In this document: piece after piece, positions 1 to 6,593 of the stretch
Position numbering within the stretch: the first letter of the stretch is position 1
How the letters are laid out: every line of letters starts with the position of its first letter
Assembly (NCBI GenBank): GCA_019429385.1
Contig: JAHYIS010000025.1
Location: 1-41,918, forward strand
Length of the DNA: 41,918 bases
Origin: ANME-2 cluster archaeon
GTDB taxonomy: Archaea; Halobacteriota; Methanosarcinia; Methanosarcinales; Methanocomedenaceae
Direction: 5' to 3'
Notes under the pieces: generated by a model
The model's database searches: none
What the model saw: only the letters and a program-made list of their open reading frames with translations
What the model was told of the DNA's origin: nothing
Translations under genes and position numbers: made by a program

Positions 1-1
1 A

Positions 2-106
2 GCGACTGAAACAAAGCTGAAACTTGTTGCTCATGATATCAGAAGAATTGGCTACATTGAGATTTTAGATGGCAGAAGACCTCATTGGCAAAGGAAAGGG
101 GGTTAG
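2..106 (+). CDS. C-terminal end of an unidentified protein (partial)
   Basis: A reading frame open from the window edge runs 34 codons to a TAG at 104-106 and ends in a basic tail (RRPHWQRKGG). It overlaps the earliest possible TTG start of the ammonium transporter gene, so the two may be co-transcribed. The fragment is too short to assign to a family. It could also be a chance open frame, but nothing else explains this stretch upstream of amt. Confidence 0.35.
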   Translation, partial: ATETKLKLVAHDIRRIGYIEILDGRRPHWQRKGG

Positions 107-1341
107 GGGAATATTGTCCCAAGGCCGGAGGTAATAAAATTACGTCGAATAAAAAAATTCCAACGCTGGTAATTTCGGCAGCATTATTACTCTTATTGCT
201 GGTCATGCCTGCGATGGGCGCAACGCCTGATGAGAATGCCGACGCAATAGCAGCAGTTCAGCAAAGCCTTACATTTATCTGGTTGCTGCTTTGCGGAGGC
301 CTGGTGTTCTTTATGCATGCAGGTTTCTCACGTGTGGAAGCAGGTCTTACCCGCACCAAGAACACAGCGAACATATTAATGAAGAACATGATGACCATCT
401 GTATTGGTATCCTGGTATACTGGGCCGTAGGATGGGCTATCATGTACGGTGGTGATATTGCCGGGCTTTTCGGAGGAGATCAATTCTTCCTTTCAGGTGC
501 AGATAATGCCACCTGGAACGGTTGGTTCTTCCAGATGGTATTTGCAGCCACCGGGGCCACCATCGTATCTGGAGCCATGGCCGAGAGGACCAATTTCAAG
601 GCATATTTGATATTTACCGTCATAATGGTAGCCATAATTTACCCGGTATATGGACACTGGGTCTGGAGCGGTGCCGACTCTGCCCTTCTCACCGGAACAA
701 ATAGTTTCATTGTCAAAATAGCAGGTGCAGCCCACCATGACTTTGCCGGGTCCGGCGTAGTCCATAGTATCGGTGGATACGCAGCCCTGGCAGGCGTATT
801 GATTGTAGGACCAAGACTGGGTAAATTCAAGGACGGTGTGGCCCAGGCAATTCCCGGTCACAACCTGACCATGGCATTCCTGGGTACACTCATCCTGACA
901 TTGGGCTGGTTAGGTTTCAACGGCGGCAGTACCCTGGATGGAAATGACGCTTTCATGAACCTGGTTGTTGTCAATACATTCCTAGCCTCAGCAGCAGGTG
1001 CAATAACTGCAATGCTCATTACCTGGGTAAAGAACGGAAAGCCTGACCCTTCACTGACCGGCAACGGCGTACTGGCAGGCCTGGTATCAATTACCGCACC
1101 TGCAGGCTCTGTAGAGAACTGGGCGGCAATAGCTATAGGCATCATAGGCGGTGCCATAATGATTGCAGGCGTGTTCTTCAATGAGAACAGGTTGAAGGTT
1201 GACGACCCGGTAGGTGCCATAGCAGTACACGGCTACTGCGGTTCCTGGGGTCTGCTCTCAGTAGACATATTCAGGGTGGGTATCGGACGCGGTATCCTGG
1301 CCGATGCAGCTTATGCAGCAGAGACACCCGGATTGCTCTAA
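85..1341 (+). CDS. amt: Ammonium transporter Amt, interrupted by an in-frame TAA
   Basis: Amt/MEP/Rh-family ammonium channel of the cytoplasmic membrane. After a signal-like hydrophobic N-terminus (ending around PAMGATPDEN) there are repeated membrane helices and family hallmarks: AGFSRVEAGLTRTKN, the GAMAERTNF segment, HDFAGSGVVHSIGG with one pore histidine, and AVHGYCGSWG with the second. The frame starts at TTG 85, but a GGAGGT at 127-132 sits 6 nt before ATT 139, which would give a more typical N-terminus (TSNKKIPTLVIS). TAA 1339-1341 cuts the protein after GLL, where the family normally has a Tyr or Phe followed by GGG(L/V)SQ. The last membrane helix and cytoplasmic tail lie beyond it in the same frame. 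A single base change (TAC/TAT to TAA) explains this. Whether it is mutation, sequence error or read-through is open. Partner GlnK follows directly. Confidence 0.85.
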   Translation: MAKERGLGEYCPKAGGNKITSNKKIPTLVISAALLLLLLVMPAMGATPDENADAIAAVQQSLTFIWLLLCGGLVFFMHAGFSRVEAGLTRTKNTANILMKNMMTICIGILVYWAVGWAIMYGGDIAGLFGGDQFFLSGADNATWNGWFFQMVFAATGATIVSGAMAERTNFKAYLIFTVIMVAIIYPVYGHWVWSGADSALLTGTNSFIVKIAGAAHHDFAGSGVVHSIGGYAALAGVLIVGPRLGKFKDGVAQAIPGHNLTMAFLGTLILTLGWLGFNGGSTLDGNDAFMNLVVVNTFLASAAGAITAMLITWVKNGKPDPSLTGNGVLAGLVSITAPAGSVENWAAIAIGIIGGAIMIAGVFFNENRLKVDDPVGAIAVHGYCGSWGLLSVDIFRVGIGRGILADAAYAAETPGLL

Positions 1342-1551
1342 GGAGGAGTATCACAGTTCATTGCACAGGTAGCAGGTGTCATCCTGACATTTGTCTGGGC
1401 ATTCGGAGTATCTTTTATCGTATTCAAGATACTGGATGCCATTGTCGGACTTCGTGTATCTGAAAAGGATGAGGTCATGGGACTGGATATTGCAGAACAT
1501 GGTGTGAACGCATATCCGGAATATATAATCGATTGGAGGTGTAACATATGA
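1342..1551 (+). pseudogene. amt: In-frame continuation of amt after the TAA (last helix and C-terminal tail)
   Basis: Directly after the TAA the same frame stays open for 69 codons. It encodes GGVSQFIAQVAG, a hydrophobic helix (VILTFVWAFGVSFIVFK) and a tail with GLRVSEKDEV and GLDIAEHGVNAYPEY, the classical Amt C-terminal region that interacts with GlnK. It ends at TGA 1549-1551, which overlaps the glnK start in an ATGA arrangement. The conservation and the overlap show that the full gene reached to 1551. There is no good start codon for independent translation, so either the protein is truncated, the stop is read through, or the TAA is an error. Confidence 0.8.
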
Positions 1552-1886
1552 AGAAGATCGAAGCTATTATCTGTACCAATAAAGTGGATGATGTCAAGGA
1601 AGCCCTGGACGAAGCAGGATTTTCGAGCATGACCGTGACCGAGGTCAAAGGTCGTGGACGGCAGAAAGGTATTATGCAGCAATGGCGCGGCCGCGAGTAC
1701 TGCGTTGACCTGCTGCCAAAAGCCAGGATCGAGATCGTAATTCCTGACGATCAAGTGGACAAAGTGATGGAGGTCATTCAAAAATCAGCTTCCACCGATA
1801 ATATCGGTGATGGGAAGATTTTCGTGATACCCATCGAAAATGCCATGCGTATCAGGACGGGAGAGACCGGAGAGGGCGCGCTTTAG
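1548..1886 (+). CDS. glnK: Nitrogen regulatory protein P-II (GlnK)
   Basis: A 112-residue P-II signal protein that senses ATP/ADP and 2-oxoglutarate and gates the Amt channel. It shows the P-II start MKKIEAII, the T-loop GRGRQKGIMQQWRGREY with Tyr51, the B-loop region KARIEIVIPDDQV and the C-terminal GDGKIFVIPIENAMRIRTGE. The ribosome binding site GGAGGTG lies 6-7 nt before ATG 1548. The start overlaps the end of the full amt frame by 4 nt, the usual coupled amt-glnK order. Next to amt the GlnK assignment is safer than GlnB. Confidence 0.96.
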   Translation: MKKIEAIICTNKVDDVKEALDEAGFSSMTVTEVKGRGRQKGIMQQWRGREYCVDLLPKARIEIVIPDDQVDKVMEVIQKSASTDNIGDGKIFVIPIENAMRIRTGETGEGAL

Positions 1887-1912
1887 CGTCCCCTCCCTTT
1901 TTATTTTTTTTC
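1870..1912 (+). terminator. Stem-loop and T-tract after glnK
   Basis: GAGAGGGCGC (1870-1879) can pair with GCGTCCCCTC (1886-1895) across a 6-nt loop, with one A-C mismatch and one G-T wobble. A T-rich run (1898-1911) follows. The stem overlaps the glnK stop codon. It looks like a terminator of the amt-glnK operon. Confidence 0.65.
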
Positions 1913-1947
1913 ATCTGGTATCGACAATTGATGCGGGATTTCCAGCA

Positions 1948-2265
1948 CTATTTGCCTTTCAGGAACTCAATATGTTCTTTGACAGCCTGAAGTTCAAGTT
2001 CTAATTGTTGCTGGTATTCCCCTAATTGTTCTATTTTTTCCTGCTTTGTTTTAAGATGTCTGCTAAAGCCGCCATGGCATCCACACCCGCACTGTTCTTG
2101 ATGCATGTCCATACCACTATGTCCATGATGCATACTCATTCCACCTTGTCCATGATGCATGCCCATTCCACCTTGTCCATGATGCATGCCCATTCCACCT
2201 TGTCCATGGTGCATGCCCATTCCGCTATGTCCGGGATGCATTCTTATAGTATTATCTTGACACAT
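1948..2265 (-). CDS. His/Met-rich tandem-repeat protein with C-terminal coiled coil
   Basis: About 105 residues. After the short start MCQDNTIRM come five 9-residue repeats of the type GMGMHHGQG, rich in Met and His, then a CGCGCHGG cluster, and a charged coiled coil (KTKQEKIEQLGEYQQQLELELQAVKEHIEFL) like the tails of DUF5320-type small archaeal proteins. Met/His/Cys clusters of this kind bind Cu(I), Ni or Zn; metal storage or buffering is inference. The ATG at 2265 is preferred because GGAGATGAT lies just upstream; an ATG at 2280 is also in frame. There is no signal peptide. The gene is divergent from an HxlR regulator across a 60-nt region with a perfect palindrome. Confidence 0.75.
   Translation of the reverse strand: MCQDNTIRMHPGHSGMGMHHGQGGMGMHHGQGGMGMHHGQGGMSMHHGHSGMDMHQEQCGCGCHGGFSRHLKTKQEKIEQLGEYQQQLELELQAVKEHIEFLKGK
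2100..2234. repeat. Five 27-bp tandem repeats inside the His/Met-rich gene
   Basis: Units start at 2100, 2127, 2154, 2181 and 2208. The two central units are nearly identical and the outer ones are diverged. The 27-bp period equals 9 codons, so copy number can change without breaking the frame. Confidence 0.9.
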
Positions 2266-2308
2266 TATTATCATCTCCATTCTATAGTATAAAATCGAAA
2301 GTATTTAA

Positions 2309-2325
2309 ACTATAAAGTTTATAGT
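2309..2325. promoter_or_regulatory. Perfect 17-bp palindrome, probable HxlR operator
   Basis: ACTATAAA-G-TTTATAGT is a perfect inverted repeat between a TATA-like element (TATTTAAA, 2302-2309) and the ATG of the HxlR gene at 2338. A related sequence (CTATAGTATAAAA) lies at 2282-2294 beside the His/Met-rich gene. Location between two divergent genes and overlap with the presumed transcription start suggest an autoregulatory operator. The HxlR gene has no clear Shine-Dalgarno and its mRNA may be nearly leaderless. Confidence 0.65.
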
Positions 2326-2337
2326 AATATAGCTACT

Positions 2338-2805
2338 ATGCAAAAAGAGAGAAACCAACTTTGTCTGTGCCCACTGGAAGGTATTATAGATACTATTAGC
2401 AAGAAATGGGCTCTCCTTATTGTCAATGATATCGGAAATCATGATAAACTCAGGTTCAACCAGCTTATGGAGAACCTGAACGGGATAAGTCCCAAAGCGC
2501 TTTCTGATACTTTGAAAAAGCTGGAAAACGAGCGGCTGGTAACAAGGGAATCGTTTGCTGAGATCCCGCCCCGGGTTGAATATTCTTTGACAAATGACGG
2601 CATCGACCTCAGGAAAGCAATAGTGCCCCTGCTCAAATGGGCTTCACAAAGAAGCGATGTGGGCGATATTGACCGGGAAAAATGTCCATCGAACTTTAAA
2701 GGGATGGCGGCACATCGGGTAAAAGGTGATGGGATTATTAGTGTTGATTTAGTGGCAGGAAGGACTTGTCAGTCACAAAAGCAAGATAAGTACGGACAAC
2801 ATTGA
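2338..2805 (+). CDS. HxlR-family winged-helix transcriptional regulator
   Basis: Residues 9-95 match the HxlR/DUF24 family: CLCPLEGIIDTISKKWALLIV, then FNQLMENLNGISPKALSDTLKKLENERLVTRE as the winged HTH and VEYSLTNDGIDL as the wing. The family normally has one N-terminal Cys; here there is CxC (Cys9, Cys11), and two more Cys occur in the extended tail (EKCPSNF, GRTCQSQ), so redox or metal sensing is possible. At 155 residues it is longer than the usual 100-120. It is divergent from the metal-binding-like protein and followed after 23 nt by a nitroreductase, which it may control. Confidence 0.88.
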   Translation: MQKERNQLCLCPLEGIIDTISKKWALLIVNDIGNHDKLRFNQLMENLNGISPKALSDTLKKLENERLVTRESFAEIPPRVEYSLTNDGIDLRKAIVPLLKWASQRSDVGDIDREKCPSNFKGMAAHRVKGDGIISVDLVAGRTCQSQKQDKYGQH

Positions 2806-2828
2806 AACGATAAAGGAGTGTATATGGT

Positions 2829-3344
2829 ATGGATGTGCAAAAAGCGATACAATTAAGACGGAGCATACGGGCGTATGACCCTCGTGAGGTGGAGGAGGAT
2901 AAACTGATGAGAGTACTTGAATCTGGCAGACTTTCTCCTTCTGCTGGAAACCGCCAGGAACGCAGATTTATTGTCATAAAAAATGCAAATACGCGAAAAT
3001 TGCTTGGTGAAGCTGCAGGTAACCAGAGATTTGTAGCTGAAGCACCTGTGGTGATCGCAGCGTGCTCTGTTGAAAAAGAATATGTCATGTCATGCGGCCA
3101 GCTGGCGTATCCCATTGACACGGCGATTGCTGTGGATCATATGACCCTCCAGGCTGTTGAGGAAGGACTTGGCACGTGCTGGATCGGGGCATTCAATGAA
3201 AAAAAAGTCAAAGAAATATTACAGATACCTGATGATGTGCGAGTGGTTTCCCTCCTTCCTCTTGGATATCCATCGACTGTGCCGCAATCGAAACCACGAA
3301 AAAGGCTTGATGAGATCGTAATGTGGGAAACATGGAGAAGCTAG
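2829..3344 (+). CDS. Nitroreductase-family FMN oxidoreductase
   Basis: A 171-residue protein with the nitroreductase fold signature: an N-terminal MDVQKAIQLRRSIRAYDP FMN-phosphate binding motif, SPSAGNRQERRFIVI, then VDHMTLQAVEEGLGTCWIGAFN and the C-terminal LLPLGYP. These are cytoplasmic homodimeric flavoenzymes using NAD(P)H; the substrate cannot be read from sequence. AAGGAG lies upstream of ATG 2829. It sits 23 nt behind the HxlR regulator, so the two are probably one transcription unit, a common pairing. Confidence 0.9.
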   Translation: MDVQKAIQLRRSIRAYDPREVEEDKLMRVLESGRLSPSAGNRQERRFIVIKNANTRKLLGEAAGNQRFVAEAPVVIAACSVEKEYVMSCGQLAYPIDTAIAVDHMTLQAVEEGLGTCWIGAFNEKKVKEILQIPDDVRVVSLLPLGYPSTVPQSKPRKRLDEIVMWETWRS

Positions 3345-3377
3345 CACGTTGAGGTGAAGGTCAGGGTCCTGATACCC

Positions 3378-3824
3378 TCACAATCCAGTGGTCCTGAAAT
3401 CCAGTGCAGGTGAAAGCATAATAGCTATCACCGAAAATGCAAAAATAACAAGGTAATTCATCCGTTCCCTGGACATAGAAAGACTCCGCATGACATAATT
3501 AAGTCCCTCAAAATCCTCTTCAGTGAAAGGTTCACGCCTTTCTATCTTTTCAAGTAACTCCAGGTCTTTTATCACCCCAGACCTGCGTTTACCAATGTGA
3601 TACCGATGTGCAAAGAACCACAAATATCCTGAAACTCCCCGGTACCGCAACACTCGTGCATAGATATCCCCATAATGGTCGGCAATGATAACCAGTCTGA
3701 GCAGCAGTGCTGAGATAAGGCCCACCCAGAAATACCTTTTTATCACAGACATCCGGTACCCTTTAGGCATCTTCACTCTGGCCCGGTCAGATTCAAACTC
3801 TGTCATAAACCCACGTACTCCCAT
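3378..3824 (-). CDS. Small membrane protein of unknown function
   Basis: 148 residues, not recognised. A basic N-terminus is followed by one hydrophobic helix (YFWVGLISALLLRLVII, about residues 31-47), a charged middle region with FTEEDFEGLNYVMRSLS, and a second helix near the C-terminus (YLVIFAFSVIAIMLSP). GGGAG lies 6 nt before the ATG, supporting this start. It converges on the nitroreductase gene. Confidence 0.7.
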   Translation of the reverse strand: MGVRGFMTEFESDRARVKMPKGYRMSVIKRYFWVGLISALLLRLVIIADHYGDIYARVLRYRGVSGYLWFFAHRYHIGKRRSGVIKDLELLEKIERREPFTEEDFEGLNYVMRSLSMSRERMNYLVIFAFSVIAIMLSPALDFRTTGL

Positions 3825-3924
3825 TTTATACTCCCTGTCGGTAGGATGGAGCGACCAGATGCTGCTCCTCCTCCACCAAATCCCATCAGCAACAAGGGAT
3901 CGTTTGAATTATTTAGGTTTTTTT

Positions 3925-4092
3925 TCAATATGCATACAAATTCCCATACGGCCTGCTGCTTACCGCCTTTAGCTTGATAAAATCCCTTAACCGATCACGT
4001 ATGCAGTAAATTTCCGCTTCGTTGATATATGCCAATTTTTGAAGTCCCAGGATTTGTTTTGCATCTGCAATAGTAGCATTTTCAATCTTCAC
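3925..4092 (-). pseudogene. N-terminal remnant of a GNAT acetyltransferase
   Basis: A 55-codon frame from GTG 4090-4092 begins KIENATIADAKQILGLQKLAYINEAEIY, the typical start of a GNAT N-acetyltransferase. It then loses similarity and stops at 3925-3927. The acetyl-CoA binding core (R/Q-x-x-G-x-G/A) is missing, so it is a broken gene. It lies downstream of a broken VapC in the same orientation. Confidence 0.55.
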
Positions 4093-4161
4093 AATTCAAT
4101 ATTGATCTTAATCCAATTAATTCTTTATCGATATTCATATTTCGAAGAATTTGTCATGGAT

Positions 4162-4245
4162 TTATTCAACACAGGGCTCCTTGAATTCATGGGGTCTGCC
4201 TGCGGCATACATAAATATATTTGTGTCAATGAAATATTCATTCAT
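4162..4245 (-). pseudogene. Truncated VapC toxin (PIN domain start only)
   Basis: From ATG 4243-4245 the frame reads MNEYFIDTNIFMYAAGRPHE and stops after 27 residues. FIDTNIFMYA is the first strand of PIN-domain toxins with the first catalytic Asp. The rest of the domain is absent. It follows the AbrB-type antitoxin gene by 37 nt, the normal position of vapC. Confidence 0.65.
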
Positions 4246-4282
4246 TGACAGCACCTGATTCTATCTCCTGCTCCATGGTCTC

Positions 4283-4480
4283 TCAATCGTCGATGAGTAG
4301 GTTCATCTTAGAGATCTTCTTTGCAGCATCAGGAGTTTTGGTATGCATTGGGCGTATGATGAGTTCGTCGTCCCTGTCTTCTCTATATACTGCTGTGGAT
4401 TCTTTCAGGCAGAAGGCTTGCCTCATTTTGACAGGAATTGAAATTATGCCAAATGTATCTATTTTGGCAATTTTATGCAT
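4283..4480 (-). CDS. AbrB/MazE-like (SpoVT-AbrB) antitoxin, orphan
   Basis: 65 residues. The N-terminal half (IAKIDTFGIISIPVKMRQAFCLKEST and DDELIIRPMHT) is a swapped-hairpin AbrB DNA-binding domain. The tail (DAAKKISKMNLLIDD) would contact the toxin. The partner VapC downstream is truncated, so the antitoxin is an orphan. A group II intron remnant ends about 60 bp upstream and may have displaced the promoter. Confidence 0.75.
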   Translation of the reverse strand: MHKIAKIDTFGIISIPVKMRQAFCLKESTAVYREDRDDELIIRPMHTKTPDAAKKISKMNLLIDD

Positions 4481-4539
4481 AATGCCATAGTAGGGTTTAT
4501 TGGGTTTAGGGTGTTGAGTATGGGATTGGGTTGAGGATA

Positions 4540-5095
4540 GTAGAGTAAAGGAGTGGCTTTCACCACCGCCTCCTCATCAAACCGCACGTACGGATTTCCC
4601 GTATACGGCTTTCGTTTGGCATTGTCCCTTAGCAGGAGATGGATTCATCACTTGATGCTTCCACCGGTCTTTGGTCTTCAGCAGTTATTCCATCATCTTC
4701 ACATATTATCCAGATGGCGTTTTTCCTTACTTTATTTCAGGAGCTACCTTTCTGGCATTTTTTTTATCCGATTGATGTTATCATGCTAAATCCTCTGACT
4801 CTACCAAAGCTAGAACCCCTTCGCTAAGTTGGGTTTTACTTCGTACAGTCGCCCCCTGCATCCTGCGATGCAGGTTCTGTATGTCATTGGCCCAACCATT
4901 ATGGCTACTATGAGTTCATCCGACTTCTCATGCTGCATTGGTCTGGCTTTCCCATCAGGTTATACCTCGCCTACCTGTTCTCCTTCCTTTGAGTTCATTG
5001 AACCTGAAACGTGTAGGATGTAAACCAGCGTCAGGCAGGACAGCATAAGACCTCCCTCGAATAGAATTTGGAGGGCATCCTGGCGCGGGTGCATG
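4540..5095 (-). mobile_element. ORF-less group II intron remnant
   Basis: On the minus strand this block reads like a bacterial-type group II intron from which the reverse transcriptase gene is missing. It ends in a well-formed domain V (4579-4611), then a domain VI-like stem and a CTCTAC end near 4540. The middle (4830-5000) contains the stretch usually found in front of intron reverse transcriptases; one frame gives the words EKSDELIV and GKARP, interrupted by stops. No open frame longer than 80 codons makes sense here. The 5' end near 5095 is uncertain because no clean GUGYG was found. Splicing ability is unknown. Confidence 0.6.
4579..4611 (-). ncRNA. Group II intron domain V
   Basis: On the minus strand AAGCCGTA pairs with TGCGGTTT, then a 2-nt CG bulge on the 3' side, then TACGG pairs with CCGTA around a GAAA-type loop. 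This 33-nt shape, with AGC near the base and the two-base bulge, is the catalytic domain V of group II introns. Confidence 0.8.
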
Positions 5096-5196
5096 AGGAT
5101 TAGTATCGTTTATTCGCTGTATTGGATTTGCCAAAAAGGAGGGGCACGTAATCGGTATAAAGAGGGAGCAGATATAGGCTCAAGGATTCGTGGTTC

Positions 5197-5430
5197 TTAT
5201 TTTTTCATCATCTTCTTAAATTCATCCACAGATAATCCAGCATCAACCAATATACTTTTGACAACTTTTGGATGCAGGATTTTTCCGCTATGGTACACAA
5301 TTGTTACTCTTTTGCCTTCATCATTCTTGTATATTTTATGGCTACCTGATTGTCTTGAGAAACGGAAGCCCAATTTTTCAGCAATTTTGATTATTTCATT
5401 TGCAGTTACTCTTGGCAGCTTTTCGCTCAT
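5197..5430 (-). CDS. hicA: HicA-type toxin (mRNA interferase)
   Basis: 77 residues with the dsRBD-like HicA fold: LPRVTANEIIKIAEKLGFRFSRQSGSHKIYKN contains the conserved GSH with the catalytic His, followed by RVTIVYHSGKILHPKVVKSIL and a C-terminal helix. HicA toxins cleave mRNA when free of HicB. The start overlaps the hicB stop by 4 nt (ATGA), so translation is coupled. Order is antitoxin first, as in many archaeal hicBA pairs. Confidence 0.93.
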   Translation of the reverse strand: MSEKLPRVTANEIIKIAEKLGFRFSRQSGSHKIYKNDEGKRVTIVYHSGKILHPKVVKSILVDAGLSVDEFKKMMKK

Positions 5431-5651
5431 GCTGTCACTTCAAGGGCAACAAGGCTGAAAGAGTTGATCTTTTCAATTGCTTCTCCACTTGCGAGGATAT
5501 CTTCTATGTGTAGGCGAATAGCATCTCTTATATTATCAAGAGCTTCTTCATAAGTATCCCCCTGAGAGTAACAGCCCTGCAAAGCCGGACACATTGCAAA
5601 ATAGCCATCGTCGTCTTTTTCTATTACTACAGGGAGGGTATATTTTTCCAT
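5427..5651 (-). CDS. hicB: HicB-type antitoxin
   Basis: 74 residues of the HicB partial RNase H fold: YTLPVVIEKDDDGYFAMCPALQGCYSQGDTYEEALDNIRDAIRLHIED. No C-terminal DNA-binding domain is attached; it ends shortly after VALEVTA. AAAGGAG lies just upstream of the start, and an AT-rich TATA-like stretch near 5686-5697 is a plausible promoter. It neutralises the adjacent HicA. Confidence 0.93.
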   Translation of the reverse strand: MEKYTLPVVIEKDDDGYFAMCPALQGCYSQGDTYEEALDNIRDAIRLHIEDILASGEAIEKINSFSLVALEVTA

Positions 5652-5692
5652 CGATAGATTCTCCTTTCAAGTCTAATTGATTTGGAAAGTAT

Positions 5693-6265
5693 TTAATAAT
5701 TACATATCTCACTTCTGTTAGTTCCTTTTTTATCGACCAGCATTTCCATCAACATCATATTTACACCCATTTGAGGGTGTTTTAATTGCCTACTCTCTTT
5801 ATTATATGCATGTTCATGGCGTGATTTTATATCTCCAATAGTTAGCGAAGATAAAACATTATCATGCTTTTCAAGCAACATACGTCCCGATATCGGATCT
5901 TCAGGATCACCTGCCAATAAGTCCTTATTAGTGATATCCCATCCATCTGGACTTCTGTTTGAGCCTACAGGCATCTTTTTGCCCTTTTTTTCCATTTTTG
6001 CGCTTGGCATTTTTGCTTTTGCCAAATCGTTTTTTAAGTCCGAAATTTTTTTATAGAAACCCTCAGAAAAACATATCTTTGCCTGACACATGGTTCTGAT
6101 AACTTCATATGCTCCTAATGTCCAAAACCACATCAAAGTTGAAGCATGCCCTATTAGACCTGTATGATTATTTGTAAAACCTTTATCAAGATTTTCAATA
6201 ATTTCATCCGATACTGATAAAAGAATGTTATTCCGTTCAGATAAATAATATGAAAATGCAATCAA
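5693..6265 (-). CDS. Unknown protein in the accessory island
   Basis: 190 residues from TTG 6265, not recognised. It has a helical N-terminal half with LIGHASTLMWFWTLGAYEVIRTMCQA, a Lys-rich linker, and a hydrophilic C-terminal half ending NMMLMEMLVDKKGTNRSEICNY. Base composition is AT-rich like the neighbouring nuclease gene. The frame stays open upstream to about 6320 and reads plausibly (KICLVNPTEEERLSQEP) but without ATG, GTG or TTG, so the N-terminus is uncertain. It may be a mobile defence-associated gene; that is only from context. Confidence 0.6.
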   Translation of the reverse strand: MIAFSYYLSERNNILLSVSDEIIENLDKGFTNNHTGLIGHASTLMWFWTLGAYEVIRTMCQAKICFSEGFYKKISDLKNDLAKAKMPSAKMEKKGKKMPVGSNRSPDGWDITNKDLLAGDPEDPISGRMLLEKHDNVLSSLTIGDIKSRHEHAYNKESRQLKHPQMGVNMMLMEMLVDKKGTNRSEICNY

Positions 6266-6423
6266 GGGTTCTTGTGATAATCTCTCTTCTTCGGTGGGAT
6301 TTACTAAACAAATTTTTATCCTTCTGACTTTGTTGCAGTTTTATCCGTGCCCATTTTCTACGCCTTGATTTTTGCACTGGTTTAAGATATATTCTTAAGG
6401 ATGCACATATTCTTATCGCCTTC

Positions 6424-6471
6424 AGTCAACGACCTCGGACCAGAGGTCCGAAAGGCATCAGGAGGATGCTC
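6424..6471. repeat. 48-nt double-hairpin repeat, copy 1
   Basis: Identical to 41006-41053 except for one base in a loop. It holds two stem-loops: TCGGACC/GGTCCGA (7 bp, 3-nt loop), then GCATC/GATGC (5 bp, loop AGGAG). It lies in the 328-bp AT-rich gap (6266-6593) before the nuclease-EVE gene; I see no gene in the rest of that gap. Confidence 0.85.
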
Positions 6472-6593
6472 AGGCTTTTAATTTTGGAGGTTATATAATA
6501 ATATAATATGAATAATTTTATTGTATTATGCTTATATACATATTGTACTCAAATTCAAAAAAATATTAATCATGCCGATAAGAAGGTTAAAGT

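Noticed and set aside
493-861. Minus-strand open frames inside amt, sucCD, clpB, RqcH-like and other long genes
   Set aside because: They lie wholly within well-supported genes, have low-complexity or Cys/Pro-rich translations, and no ribosome sites or homology.
1338-1351. A UAA-encoded extra amino acid in amt (as with UAG pyrrolysine)
   Set aside because: Pyrrolysine uses UAG, not UAA, and aRF1 in this window has standard decoding motifs. A point mutation or sequence error is simpler.
2026-2292. Plus-strand frame MFYFFLLCFKMSAKAA with repeats
   Set aside because: It is the mirror of the His/Met-rich repeat gene and has no ribosome site; the coiled coil and GGAG favour the minus strand.
4553-5023. 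Plus-strand frames of 60-78 codons in the intron region
   Set aside because: They are read from the strand opposite to the group II intron and have no protein similarity; the domain V evidence explains the region better.
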